A stretch of 10,418 bases of DNA from contig JAMPXR010000047.1 in assembly GCA_023701085.1 (NCBI GenBank), forward strand, positions 1 to 10,418, read 5' to 3'. How positions within the stretch are numbered: the first letter of the stretch is position 1; every line of letters starts with the position of its first letter. Below, piece after piece: positions 1 to 6,210 of this stretch. Made by a program: the position numbers and the translations under genes. Origin of the DNA: Ramlibacter sp. (lineage in GTDB: Bacteria; Pseudomonadota; Gammaproteobacteria; Burkholderiales; Burkholderiaceae_C). The notes beneath the pieces were generated by a model. The model saw nothing but the letters and a program-made list of their open reading frames with translations, was not told the origin of the DNA and made no database searches.

Positions 1-408
1 AACAAGGAGCTGAAGGCCGACAAGGTCAAGCGCATCATCGTGTGCTCGGGCAAGGTCTACTACGACCTGGCCAAGCGGCGCGAGGAGCGGGGCGCGGACG
101 ACGTCGCCATCCTGCGCGTGGAGCAGCTCTACCCCTTCCCGCACAAGGCCTTCGCGGCGGAACTCAGGAAATACCCTGCCGTCAGCGAGATCGTCTGGTG
201 CCAGGACGAGCCGCAGAACCAGGGCGCCTGGTTCTTCGTGCAGCACTACATCCACGAAAACATGGCCGAGGGACAGAAGCTGGGGTACTCGGGCCGCGCC
301 GCCTCCGCCTCGCCGGCGGTGGGCTACTCGCATCTGCACCAGGAGCAGCAGAAGGCCCTGGTGGACGGGGCGTTCGGCAAGCTCAAGGGTTTCGTTCTGA
401 GCAAATGA
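1..408 (+). CDS. sucA: 2-oxoglutarate dehydrogenase E1, C-terminal end (partial)
   Basis: The frame is open from base 1 and ends at TGA 406-408, so only the last 135 residues are present. The protein reads through hallmarks of the E1o C-terminal domain: CSGKVYYDL, then VAILRVEQLYPFPHKA, WCQDEPQNQGAW and SGRAASASPAVGYSHLHQ. These match the E. coli SucA tail almost motif for motif. E1 is the thiamine-diphosphate enzyme that decarboxylates 2-oxoglutarate and succinylates the lipoyl group of E2 in the cytoplasmic TCA-cycle complex. The thiamine-diphosphate site itself lies upstream of the window. The next gene is the matching E2, which separates this from a pyruvate dehydrogenase E1. The symbol odhA is equally used. 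Confidence 0.96.
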   Translation, partial: NKELKADKVKRIIVCSGKVYYDLAKRREERGADDVAILRVEQLYPFPHKAFAAELRKYPAVSEIVWCQDEPQNQGAWFFVQHYIHENMAEGQKLGYSGRAASASPAVGYSHLHQEQQKALVDGAFGKLKGFVLSK

Positions 409-421
409 AGGCGTGACGCCG

Positions 422-450
422 GGCCGGCCCCGCGCGGGCGCGGACCGGCC
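422..450 (+). other. Strong hairpin in the sucA-sucB spacer
   Basis: The 74-base spacer holds a nested inverted repeat. The outer arms are GGCCGG 422-427 and CCGGCC 445-450; the inner arms are CCGCGC 430-435 and GCGCGG 438-443. A small internal mismatch (CC against A) separates the two stems. No T-run follows, so it does not look like an intrinsic terminator. It sits about 20 bases upstream of the sucB ribosome-binding site and could set the ratio of E1 to E2 mRNA by pausing or by stabilising a processed 3' end. That role is inference; only the pairing is seen. Confidence 0.5.
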
Positions 451-482
451 GCGCGCACACAGGAATCTTTAGGAACAAGAAC

Positions 483-1742
483 ATGGCTATCGTTGATGTG
501 AAGGTCCCCCAGCTGTCCGAGTCGGTCTCCGAGGCGACCCTGCTGCAGTGGAAGAAGAAGGCCGGTGAGCTCGTCGCGATCGACGAGATCCTGATCGAGA
601 TCGAAACCGACAAGGTGGTGCTGGAAGTGCCGGCGCCCAGCGCGGGCGTGCTGGCGGAAATCGTGGTGGCCGACGGCAGCACGGTCATCGCCGACCAGGT
701 GATCGCCAGGATCGACTCCGAGGGCAAGGCCACGGCGGGCGCACCCGCTGCGGCCGCGGCAGCACCAACCGCCGCCGCTGCGCCTGCCGCCGCCGCGTCC
801 GGCGCCGGCTCCAAGGCCGGCATCGCGATGCCGGCCGCCGCCAAGATCATGGCCGACCACCAGCTCGCGAGCGGCTCCGTGCCGGGCACCGGCAAGGACG
901 GACGCGTGACCAAGGGCGACGTGCTGGGAGCACTGGCCGCCCCTGCCAAGTCGGTCGCGGCGCCAGCGCCCGTGTCGACCAGCGCCCCGAAGGCGGCGCT
1001 GCCCCAGGTTCAGGCGCCGGTGAGTGCGCCCGACCTGGGCGACCGGCCCGAGCAGCGCGTGCCCATGTCGCGGCTGCGCGCGCGGGTGGCCGAACGGCTG
1101 CTGCAGTCGCAGTCCTCCAACGCCATCCTGACCACCTTCAATGAAGTGAACATGGCGCCGGTGATGGAAATGCGCAAGCGCTTCCAGGACCGGTTCGAGA
1201 AAGAGCATGGCGTGCGCATCGGCTTCATGAGCTTTTTCGTCAAGGCGGCGGTGCACGCGCTGAAGAAATACCCCGTCATCAACGCCTCGGTGGACGGCAA
1301 CGACATCGTTTACCACGGCTACTTCGACATCGGCATCGCCGTCGGCTCGCCGCGCGGGCTGGTCGTCCCCATCCTGCGCAACGCCGACCAGATGAGCTTT
1401 GCCGACATCGAGAAGAAGATCGCCGAGTACGGCGTCAAGGCGCGCGACGGCAAGCTGGGCATCGAGGAGATGACCGGCGGCACCTTTTCCATCTCCAATG
1501 GCGGCGTGTTCGGCTCCATGCTGTCCACCCCCATCATCAACCCGCCGCAGTCGGCGATCCTGGGCGTGCACGCCACCAAGGACCGGGCCGTGGTGGAAAA
1601 CGGGCAGGTCGTGGTGCGGCCGATGAACTACCTGGCGATGAGCTACGACCACCGCATCATCGACGGGCGTGAAGCCGTGCTGGGCCTGGTGGCGATGAAG
1701 GAAGCGCTGGAGGAACCGGCGCGGCTGCTGTTCGACATTTGA
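483..1742 (+). CDS. sucB: Dihydrolipoyllysine succinyltransferase (E2 of 2-oxoglutarate dehydrogenase)
   Basis: The 419-residue protein has the classical E2 layout. Residues 1-77 form one lipoyl domain with the lipoylated lysine K44 in [11 protein letters not shown]. An alanine/proline-rich flexible linker spans about 81-110. The peripheral-subunit-binding domain follows at about 115-150 ([12 protein letters not shown]…[14 protein letters not shown]), then a second linker. The catalytic acyltransferase domain runs from about 189 to the end. The active-site motif [13 protein letters not shown] places the catalytic H390 and D394. E2 transfers succinyl from lipoyl to CoA and forms the multimeric core. 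The start ATG is preceded by AGGAAC at 471-476. One lipoyl domain and the position directly after the E1 tail support 2-oxoglutarate rather than pyruvate specificity. The symbol odhB is also in use. Confidence 0.97.
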   Translation: MAIVDVKVPQLSESVSEATLLQWKKKAGELVAIDEILIEIETDKVVLEVPAPSAGVLAEIVVADGSTVIADQVIARIDSEGKATAGAPAAAAAAPTAAAAPAAAASGAGSKAGIAMPAAAKIMADHQLASGSVPGTGKDGRVTKGDVLGALAAPAKSVAAPAPVSTSAPKAALPQVQAPVSAPDLGDRPEQRVPMSRLRARVAERLLQSQSSNAILTTFNEVNMAPVMEMRKRFQDRFEKEHGVRIGFMSFFVKAAVHALKKYPVINASVDGNDIVYHGYFDIGIAVGSPRGLVVPILRNADQMSFADIEKKIAEYGVKARDGKLGIEEMTGGTFSISNGGVFGSMLSTPIINPPQSAILGVHATKDRAVVENGQVVVRPMNYLAMSYDHRIIDGREAVLGLVAMKEALEEPARLLFDI

Positions 1743-1824
1743 CCCACCCCCGAAGCGGCCTTCGGCCGCCTTCCCCTCAAAGGGGGCGACACCTGCAGCC
1801 CGGCCGAGCCGATTCCGCGGTGTC
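1743..1824 (+). repeat. Composite three-hairpin intergenic repeat between sucB and lpdA
   Basis: The element begins one base after the sucB stop with CCCACCCCCGAAG and folds into three consecutive stems. Stem 1 is GCGGCC 1755-1760 with GGCCGC 1764-1769 around TTC. Stem 2 is CCCCT 1773-1777 with AGGGG 1781-1785 around CAA. Stem 3 is GACACC 1788-1793 (plus GC 1795-1796 after a bulged T) with GC 1817-1818 and GGTGTC 1819-1824, enclosing a small CGGC/GCCG hairpin. A shortened copy of the first part recurs at 4448-4473. From memory, such CCACCCCC…TTCGG…CCCCTCAA.GGGGG units are scattered between genes in Comamonadaceae. It probably acts as a REP-like mRNA element or weak terminator inside the operon. 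Confidence 0.7.
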
Positions 1825-1863
1825 TCCCGAAAAGTCCCGCCGTCCGGGGCACAGGAGAATCGC

Positions 1864-3294
1864 ATGAGTAAACAATTCGACGTCATCGTCATCGGCGGCG
1901 GCCCCGGCGGCTACATCGCCGCGATCCGGGCCGCCCAGCTGGGCTTCAACACGGCTTGCATCGACGAATGGAAGAACGGCAAGGGCGGCCCCGCGCTGGG
2001 GGGCACTTGCACCAATGTGGGCTGCATCCCGTCCAAGGCGCTGCTGCAGTCGTCCGAACACTTCGAGCACGCCGGCAAGCATTTCGCCGACCACGGCATC
2101 GAAGTGAAAGGCCTGGGGCTGGATCTGGCGAAGATGATCGCGCGCAAGGACCAGGTGGTGCGGCAGAACAACGACGGCATCGCCTACCTGTTCAAGAAGA
2201 ACAAGGTCACCTTCTTCCACGGCCGCGGCTCGTTCGTCAAACCCGGCGACGGCGCCGGCTACGAGATCAAGGTCGCCGGTGCGACCGAGGAATCCATCGT
2301 CGGCAAGCACATCATCGTGGCGACCGGCTCGACCGCGCGGCCGCTGCCCGGGGCGCCGTTCGACGAGGAAAACATCCTGTCGAATGACGGCGCCCTGCGC
2401 GTGCCGGCCGTGCCGAAGAAGCTGGGCCTGGTCGGCTCGGGCGTCATCGGCCTGGAGATGGGTTCGGTGTGGCGCCGACTGGGTTCGGAGGTGACCATCC
2501 TGGAGGCGCTGCCCGACTTCCTGGGCCTGGTGGACGAGCAGGTGGCCAGGGAAGCCAAGAAGGCGTTCGACAAGCAGGGGCTGAAGATCGAGCTGGGCGT
2601 GAAGGTCGGTGAGGTCAAGAGCGGCAAGAAGGGCGTTTCCGTGGCCTGGACCAACGCCAAAGGCGAGGCGAAGACGCTGGAGGTGGACAAGCTCATCGTC
2701 TCCATTGGCCGCGTGCCCAACACCGTCGGCCTCAACCCGGAAAGCGTGGGCCTGCGGCTGGACGAACGGGGCGCGGTGGTCGTGGACGGCGACTGCCGCA
2801 CCAACCTGCCCAATGTCTGGGCGGTGGGCGACGTGGTGCGCGGGCCCATGCTGGCGCACAAGGCCGAGGAAGAAGGCGTCGCGGTGGCCGAACGCATTGC
2901 CGGCCAGCACGGGCACGTCAATTTCAACACGGTTCCCTGGGTGATCTACACCAGCCCCGAGATCGCGTGGGTCGGCCAGACCGAGCAGCAGCTCAAGGCG
3001 GCGGGCGTGAAGTACCGCGCGGGCACGTTCCCGTTCATGGCCAACGGCCGGGCACGGGCGCTGGGCGACACGACCGGTCTGGTCAAGTTCCTGGCCGACG
3101 CGGCCACCGACGAGATCCTGGGCGTGCACATCGTGGGGCCGCTGGCCAGCGAGCTGATCGCCGAAGCCGTGGTGGCGATGGAGTTCCGCGCCTCCAGCGA
3201 GGACATCGCGCGCATCTGCCATGCGCACCCGTCGCTGTCGGAAGCGACGAAGGAGGCGGCTCTGGCGGTGGACAAGCGCACGCTGAACTTCTGA
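1864..3294 (+). CDS. lpdA: Dihydrolipoyl dehydrogenase (E3 of 2-oxoglutarate dehydrogenase)
   Basis: This 476-residue flavoprotein reoxidises dihydrolipoyl groups of E2 and passes electrons through FAD to NAD+. The FAD-binding Rossmann motif GGGPGG is at 11-16. The redox-active disulphide is C49/C54 in [17 protein letters not shown] is at 152-155, the NAD-binding GSGVIG is at 190-195, and the second FAD-contacting motif (NVWAVGD) puts G321-D322 in place. The C-terminal dimer domain carries the catalytic pair H455 and E460 in HAHPSLSE. There is no N-terminal lipoyl domain, unlike some betaproteobacterial E3 proteins of pyruvate dehydrogenase, which fits a role with SucA/SucB. The insert just before the first cysteine ([13 protein letters not shown]) is typical of this betaproteobacterial branch. 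The start ATG follows AGGAGA at 1853-1858. Confidence 0.97.
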   Translation: MSKQFDVIVIGGGPGGYIAAIRAAQLGFNTACIDEWKNGKGGPALGGTCTNVGCIPSKALLQSSEHFEHAGKHFADHGIEVKGLGLDLAKMIARKDQVVRQNNDGIAYLFKKNKVTFFHGRGSFVKPGDGAGYEIKVAGATEESIVGKHIIVATGSTARPLPGAPFDEENILSNDGALRVPAVPKKLGLVGSGVIGLEMGSVWRRLGSEVTILEALPDFLGLVDEQVAREAKKAFDKQGLKIELGVKVGEVKSGKKGVSVAWTNAKGEAKTLEVDKLIVSIGRVPNTVGLNPESVGLRLDERGAVVVDGDCRTNLPNVWAVGDVVRGPMLAHKAEEEGVAVAERIAGQHGHVNFNTVPWVIYTSPEIAWVGQTEQQLKAAGVKYRAGTFPFMANGRARALGDTTGLVKFLADAATDEILGVHIVGPLASELIAEAVVAMEFRASSEDIARICHAHPSLSEATKEAALAVDKRTLNF

Positions 3295-3323
3295 AAGATA
3301 CGGATACAGGCCGCAGAGGACGA

Positions 3324-3347
3324 ATGTCCGTGCCTTGTCGAACTTGA
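3324..3347 (+). CDS. Possible seven-codon leader minicistron before zapE
   Basis: ATG 3324-3326 stands three bases after AGAGGA (3315-3320), the best Shine-Dalgarno-like sequence in the lpdA-zapE spacer. It opens a reading frame of only MSVPCRT. Its TGA stop (3345-3347) shares its last A with the zapE ATG (3347-3349), giving TGATG. This geometry is typical of translational coupling, so ribosomes could load at the minicistron and reinitiate on zapE. The zapE ATG itself has no good ribosome-binding site. Whether the peptide is made is unknown, and the arrangement could be chance. Confidence 0.3.
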   Translation: MSVPCRT

Positions 3348-4444
3348 TGAGCGTCCTCGACCACTACCGCAAGGAGCTTGCCGAACGCGGCTACCAGAGC
3401 GATCCGGCGCAGCGGCGCGCGGTGGAGGCGCTGGACCGCTGCGCGCGCGAATGGGCCGCCTACAAGGTGCGGCGCTCGAATGCGTTCAAGAAGCTGATCA
3501 ACCGGCCCGCCATCCCGCGCGGTGTCTACCTGTACGGCGGGGTGGGGCGCGGCAAGAGTTTCCTGATGGATTGCTTCTACACGGCCGTGCCCGTGGTGCG
3601 CAAGACGCGGCTTCATTTCCATGAGTTCATGCGCGAGGTTCATCGCGAGATGGCGGAACTGCAGGGCACCGTGAACCCGCTGGACGAACTGGGCGCGCGC
3701 ATCGCCAAACGCTACCGGCTGATCTGCTTCGACGAATTCCATGTGGCCGACATCACCGACGCGATGATCCTGCACCGCTTGCTGGACGCGCTGTTCGCCA
3801 ACGGCGTCGGCTTCGTCACCACGTCGAACTTCAGGCCCGACGACCTGTATCCGAACGGTCTGCACCGCGAACGCATCCTGCCGGCCATCGAACTGCTCAA
3901 CCAGAAGCTCGAAGTCATGCGCGTGGACGCGGGCGTCGACTACCGCCGCCGCGCGATGGAGCAGGTCAAGCTGTACCACGTGCCGCTCGGGCCCCAGGCG
4001 GACGCCGAGATGAACCGTGCCTTCACACGGCTGGCGGAGTCGCACGATGAAGACCCGGTCCTGCATATCGAGGCGCGCGAGATCCGTGCCCGGCGCAAGG
4101 CGGGCGGCGTGGTGTGGTTCGATTTCCGTACCCTGTGCGGCGGACCGCGTTCGCAGAACGATTACCTGGAGATCGCCGCGCAGTTCCACACGGTGCTGCT
4201 CAGCGACGTGCCGCAGATGCCCGTGCGCATGTCCTCGGAGGCGCGCCGCTTCACCTGGCTGGTGGACGTGCTGTACGACCGCCGCGTCAAGCTGATCCTG
4301 TCGGCCCAGGCGGCGCCCGAGGCGTTGTACACGGAAGGGCCGCTGGCCCACGAGTTTCCCCGGACCGTGTCGCGCCTGCACGAAATGCAGTCGGCCGAGT
4401 TCCTGGCGCTCGAACACCGCACCGTGGACACCCGACTGACGTGA
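3347..4444 (+). CDS. zapE: Cell division protein ZapE (AFG1-type ATPase)
   Basis: In the 365-residue form starting at ATG 3347, the Walker A motif GGVGRGKS is at 64-71 (K70). Walker B LICFDEF is around 125-131, with the acidic pair D129/E130. A sensor-like TTSNFRPDDLY is at 158-168, followed by the family-typical GLHRERILPAI. The length and motif order fit the AFG1/ZapE P-loop ATPase family. E. coli ZapE acts at the Z-ring under stress; the yeast relative Afg1 works in mitochondrial protein quality control. A TTG at 3335 would add four residues but has no ribosome-binding site at a usable distance. The ATG is preferred because it overlaps the stop of a short upstream frame. The gene lies 52 bases after lpdA and is probably co-transcribed with it. 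Confidence 0.93.
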   Translation: MSVLDHYRKELAERGYQSDPAQRRAVEALDRCAREWAAYKVRRSNAFKKLINRPAIPRGVYLYGGVGRGKSFLMDCFYTAVPVVRKTRLHFHEFMREVHREMAELQGTVNPLDELGARIAKRYRLICFDEFHVADITDAMILHRLLDALFANGVGFVTTSNFRPDDLYPNGLHRERILPAIELLNQKLEVMRVDAGVDYRRRAMEQVKLYHVPLGPQADAEMNRAFTRLAESHDEDPVLHIEAREIRARRKAGGVVWFDFRTLCGGPRSQNDYLEIAAQFHTVLLSDVPQMPVRMSSEARRFTWLVDVLYDRRVKLILSAQAAPEALYTEGPLAHEFPRTVSRLHEMQSAEFLALEHRTVDTRLT

Positions 4445-4447
4445 TAG

Positions 4448-4473
4448 CCCACCCCCGAAGCGCCTTCGGCGCC
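4448..4473 (+). repeat. Shortened copy of the intergenic hairpin repeat
   Basis: CCCACCCCCGAAGC at 4448-4461 repeats the first 14 bases of the element at 1743 exactly. It is followed by the same TTCGG-centred hairpin, here with five-base arms GCGCC 4460-4464 and GGCGC 4468-4472 around TTC. The second and third hairpins of the longer copy are missing, and the sequence passes within six bases into the ATG of the next gene. It may act as a weak terminator or transcript-stabilising hairpin after zapE. Confidence 0.6.
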
Positions 4474-4478
4474 CTGAC

Positions 4479-5111
4479 ATGAAAAAGCTCCTGCTCGTCC
4501 TTGCCGTCCTCGGGCCGCAACTGGGAGCGCATGCGGGGGACGACGCGGCCGTGGCGGCGCAGCGCGCCCGCATCGCCGCCGAGCGCGGCCAGGCCGAGGC
4601 GGTGTTCCGCGAGCAGGAGAAGGCCTGCCACGGGAGGTTCGCGGTCAATGACTGCCTGGCGGCGGCGAAGGCGCAAAGGCGCCAGGTGCTGGCCGACCTG
4701 CGCCGGCAGGAGGTGTCGCTGAACGACGCGCAGCGCAAGCGCAGGGCCGCCGAGCACCTGCGCGATCTCGAGCAGCGTTCGTCACCGCAAAAACAGCAAC
4801 AGCGTGCGCAGGAAAGCGCCAGCTCGCAGACCGACCGGCAGCAGCGTGAGGCCTCTGCGGCGCGCGAGCAGGCGGACCGCGCGGCCGATGCGGCCTCGGC
4901 GCCTGCCAGGGCGGCCCGGCGGCAGGAGAAGGTGGAACGAAGAAGGGCGCAGCAGGACGCCGCCCGAAGCGAGCGGGCCGAGCAGGCCGCCGGGAATGCT
5001 CGCAAGCAGCAGGAGCGGTTGGCCGAGGCCGAGAAACGAAAGGCCAGCCGGGAAAAACGTCTGGCGGAACGCAAGAAACCGCCGGCACGGCCGCTGCCGC
5101 CTGCGCCCTGA
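4479..5111 (+). CDS. Exported, charged coiled-coil protein of unknown function
   Basis: I do not recognise a named family. The 210-residue protein begins with a clear signal peptide: MKK, then a hydrophobic stretch 4-15, with a likely cleavage after AHA at 17-19. Residues 20-100 hold an alpha-helical segment with just two cysteines, C50 and C59, in EKACHGRFAVNDCLAAAKAQRR. They could form a disulphide in the periplasm. The segment RRQEVSLNDAQRKRRAAE at 75-92 looks like the conserved core. Residues 100-200 are almost entirely Ala, Arg, Gln, Glu and Lys, a long predicted coiled coil, and the end is proline-rich. The start is fixed by the signal peptide, although no Shine-Dalgarno sequence precedes it. 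Similar two-cysteine exported proteins occur in Burkholderiales, as far as I recall. A periplasmic structural or binding role is only a guess. Confidence 0.8.
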   Translation: MKKLLLVLAVLGPQLGAHAGDDAAVAAQRARIAAERGQAEAVFREQEKACHGRFAVNDCLAAAKAQRRQVLADLRRQEVSLNDAQRKRRAAEHLRDLEQRSSPQKQQQRAQESASSQTDRQQREASAAREQADRAADAASAPARAARRQEKVERRRAQQDAARSERAEQAAGNARKQQERLAEAEKRKASREKRLAERKKPPARPLPPAP

Positions 5112-5115
5112 GAAC

Positions 5116-5129
5116 GCGGGTCGGCCCGC
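5116..5129. terminator. Hairpin in the gap between two convergent genes
   Basis: GCGGG 5116-5120 pairs with CCCGC 5125-5129 around a TCGG loop, filling nearly all of the 18-bp gap between the stop of the exported-protein gene and the stop of the phosphatase gene. There is no T-tract on either strand, so it would be a weak or factor-assisted bidirectional terminator at best. The position is suggestive; the function is inferred. Confidence 0.35.
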
Positions 5130-5891
5130 TCAGGCGTCCAGAGGTTCCAGCTTGACGACCACCAGCGACATGTTGTCGCCGCTGCCATGCCCGCGCGAGC
5201 GGGCTTTTTCGATCAGGAACTCGGTGGCTTCGCGCGCGGACAGGGATGACAGCACCGACCCCAATTCGCTGGGGTTGAAGTAGTGCCAGATGCCGTCGCT
5301 GCACGCCATGAGCACGTCGCCCGGTCGCAACTGGGGGACGAAGAACGGGTCGGCCGGGGGATCGTCCTCGGCGCCCAGGCAACCCATCAGGATGTTCGAC
5401 TGCGGGTGGACGTTGGCTTCCTCTTCGGTCAGCTCCCCTCGGTCCACCAGGGTCTGCACGTAGGAGTGGTCCATGGTCCGCTTGACCAGCTTGCCGCCGT
5501 GAAAGTGGTAGATGCGCGAGTCGCCCGCGTGCACCCAATGGCAGTCGCCCGGCGGATTGATGAGGAAGGCGGCCACCGTGCTGTGCGGCTCCTGCTCGGA
5601 CGCCACGGCCGTCAGCTTGATCACGATGTGCGCTTCGTGGACGATCTGCTTGAGCATCGACGGGGCGTCGTCGTGATCGGGCGAGTAGCGTTCGAACAGC
5701 TGCCGGGCGGTCATCATGACCTGGTCGGACGCCTTGCGCCCGCCGCTGCGGCCGCCCATGCCGTCGGCCACGACGGCCAGCAGGCACCCCGTGGCCCGGG
5801 GATGGCTGAGCAGGGCGATCTGGTCCTGCTGGTACTCGCGGTCACCCTTGTGGATGCCGGTCGATGCGCTGATACGGTAACCCTTGGCCAT
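5130..5891 (-). CDS. PP2C-type serine/threonine protein phosphatase
   Basis: The 253-residue protein is a single, soluble PPM/PP2C domain with no signal or membrane segment. Metal-binding and catalytic landmarks appear in order: GDREYQQDQ 16-24 (D23), ADGMGG 42-47 (D43, G44), HSTVAAFLI 103-111, HAGDSR 121-126, DHS 141-143, ACSDG 196-200 (D199) and SGDNMSLVVV 237-246 (D239). These acidic residues coordinate Mn/Mg ions that activate water to hydrolyse phospho-Ser/Thr. The usual RxxNQD motif reads REYQQD here. The length matches the minimal bacterial Stp/PrpC-like class. No Ser/Thr kinase gene is in the window, so its partner is unknown. Its ATG has only a weak upstream ribosome-binding site. 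Transcription probably starts in the divergent spacer to its right. Confidence 0.93.
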   Translation of the reverse strand: MAKGYRISASTGIHKGDREYQQDQIALLSHPRATGCLLAVVADGMGGRSGGRKASDQVMMTARQLFERYSPDHDDAPSMLKQIVHEAHIVIKLTAVASEQEPHSTVAAFLINPPGDCHWVHAGDSRIYHFHGGKLVKRTMDHSYVQTLVDRGELTEEEANVHPQSNILMGCLGAEDDPPADPFFVPQLRPGDVLMACSDGIWHYFNPSELGSVLSSLSAREATEFLIEKARSRGHGSGDNMSLVVVKLEPLDA

Positions 5892-5912
5892 GCTGAACTT
5901 GTTTTCGGGCTT

Positions 5913-5932
5913 CTGTCCCCTGTTGGGGACAG
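5913..5932. promoter_or_regulatory. Perfect inverted repeat upstream of the phosphatase gene
   Basis: CTGTCCCC (5913-5920) and GGGGACAG (5925-5932) form a perfect 8-bp inverted repeat around TGTT. It lies 22 bases upstream of the phosphatase ATG, at about +1 to +20 of the transcript predicted from the promoter at 5939-5968. It could be an operator for a dimeric regulator, a 5' mRNA hairpin, or a solitary REP-like unit. GGGGACAG-type palindromes are, from memory, common near REP-associated transposase genes in betaproteobacteria. No second copy is present in this window. Confidence 0.55.
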
Positions 5933-5935
5933 TGC

Positions 5936-5964
5936 TCGATTATTGCCTCCGAAAGACGTATTAT
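5936..5964 (+). promoter_or_regulatory. Candidate promoter for the DUF465-helicase operon
   Basis: A sigma-70-like pair reads rightward: TCGATT at 5936-5941 (three of six consensus matches) and TATTAT at 5959-5964, with a 17-bp spacer. It would start transcription near 5971, about 36 bases before the TTG start at 6007. It lies in a short AT-rich island in otherwise GC-rich DNA. The -35 is weak, so confidence is low. Confidence 0.35.
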
Positions 5965-5968
5965 TGAA
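5939..5968 (-). promoter_or_regulatory. Candidate promoter for the phosphatase gene
   Basis: Read leftward, TTCAAT (complement of 5963-5968) and AATAAT (complement of 5939-5944) form a sigma-70-like pair with an 18-bp spacer. The predicted start is near 5932, at the edge of the perfect inverted repeat. This promoter overlaps almost completely with the candidate rightward promoter, so the two would compete for polymerase. The call rests on sequence resemblance only. Confidence 0.4.
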
Positions 5969-6006
5969 CCAACACGACCGCAGCGCGGCCGCCACCGGCA
6001 GATTCC

Positions 6007-6210
6007 TTGGACTCTAACCTGCACTCCCCCGAACGCCGCCTGATCGAGTTGCGGATGGAACATGCGGATCTGGACGCGATGATCGACCGGACCGCCGATG
6101 AAACGCCGGTCGACGAGTTGATGATGCGCCGCCTCAAGAAGCGGCGCCTGGCGCTGCGCGACGAGATTGCCCGCCTGGAATTGGCGATCGATCCCAAAGA
6201 ACCCGCCTGA
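6007..6210 (+). CDS. Small DUF465/YdcH-like protein
   Basis: This 67-residue, almost wholly alpha-helical protein has the shape of the DUF465 (YdcH) family. A helix RRLIELRMEHADLDAMIDR at 10-28 is followed by a short turn and a second basic-then-acidic helix, RRLKKRRLALRDEIARLEL at 42-60, predicted to form a helical hairpin. The molecular function of the family is not established. In-frame TGA at 5965 and the absence of any ATG or GTG before residue 21 leave TTG 6007 as the likely start, without a clear Shine-Dalgarno sequence. Its stop TGA overlaps the helicase ATG by one base (TGATG), so the two are almost certainly translated in a coupled way from one transcript. Confidence 0.85.
   Translation: MDSNLHSPERRLIELRMEHADLDAMIDRTADETPVDELMMRRLKKRRLALRDEIARLELAIDPKEPA

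Noticed and set aside
725..815. Alanine-rich repetitive coding stretch in sucB as a possible repeat insertion
   Set aside because: It encodes the usual flexible Ala/Pro linker after the lipoyl domain of E2 proteins.
324..1892. A 522-codon open frame on the - strand across sucB
   Set aside because: The translation is a His/Asp/Arg/Gly-rich shadow of sucB codons; sucB has complete motifs on the + strand.
1777..3228. A 483-codon open frame on the - strand across lpdA
   Set aside because: Same reason: compositional shadow, no recognisable domain, and lpdA is intact on the other strand.
3335..3346. TTG 3335 as the zapE start
   Set aside because: The nearest SD-like sequence (3315-3320) is about 14 bases away, and the ATG at 3347 gives a normal ZapE N-terminus.
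3083..5188. A 701-codon open frame on the - strand, antisense to zapE and the exported-protein gene
   Set aside because: It opposes well-recognised genes, its translation is Arg/Ala/Cys-rich with no family motif, and long antisense frames are expected at this GC content.
5943..5964. TTGCCT (5943-5948) with TATTAT (5959-5964) as a promoter
   Set aside because: The spacer is only 10 bp, too short for a sigma-70 promoter; another -35 with a 17-bp spacer was preferred.
5283..6017. A 244-codon open frame on the + strand antisense to the phosphatase
   Set aside because: The phosphatase frame carries all PP2C motifs in order; this one is its compositional mirror.
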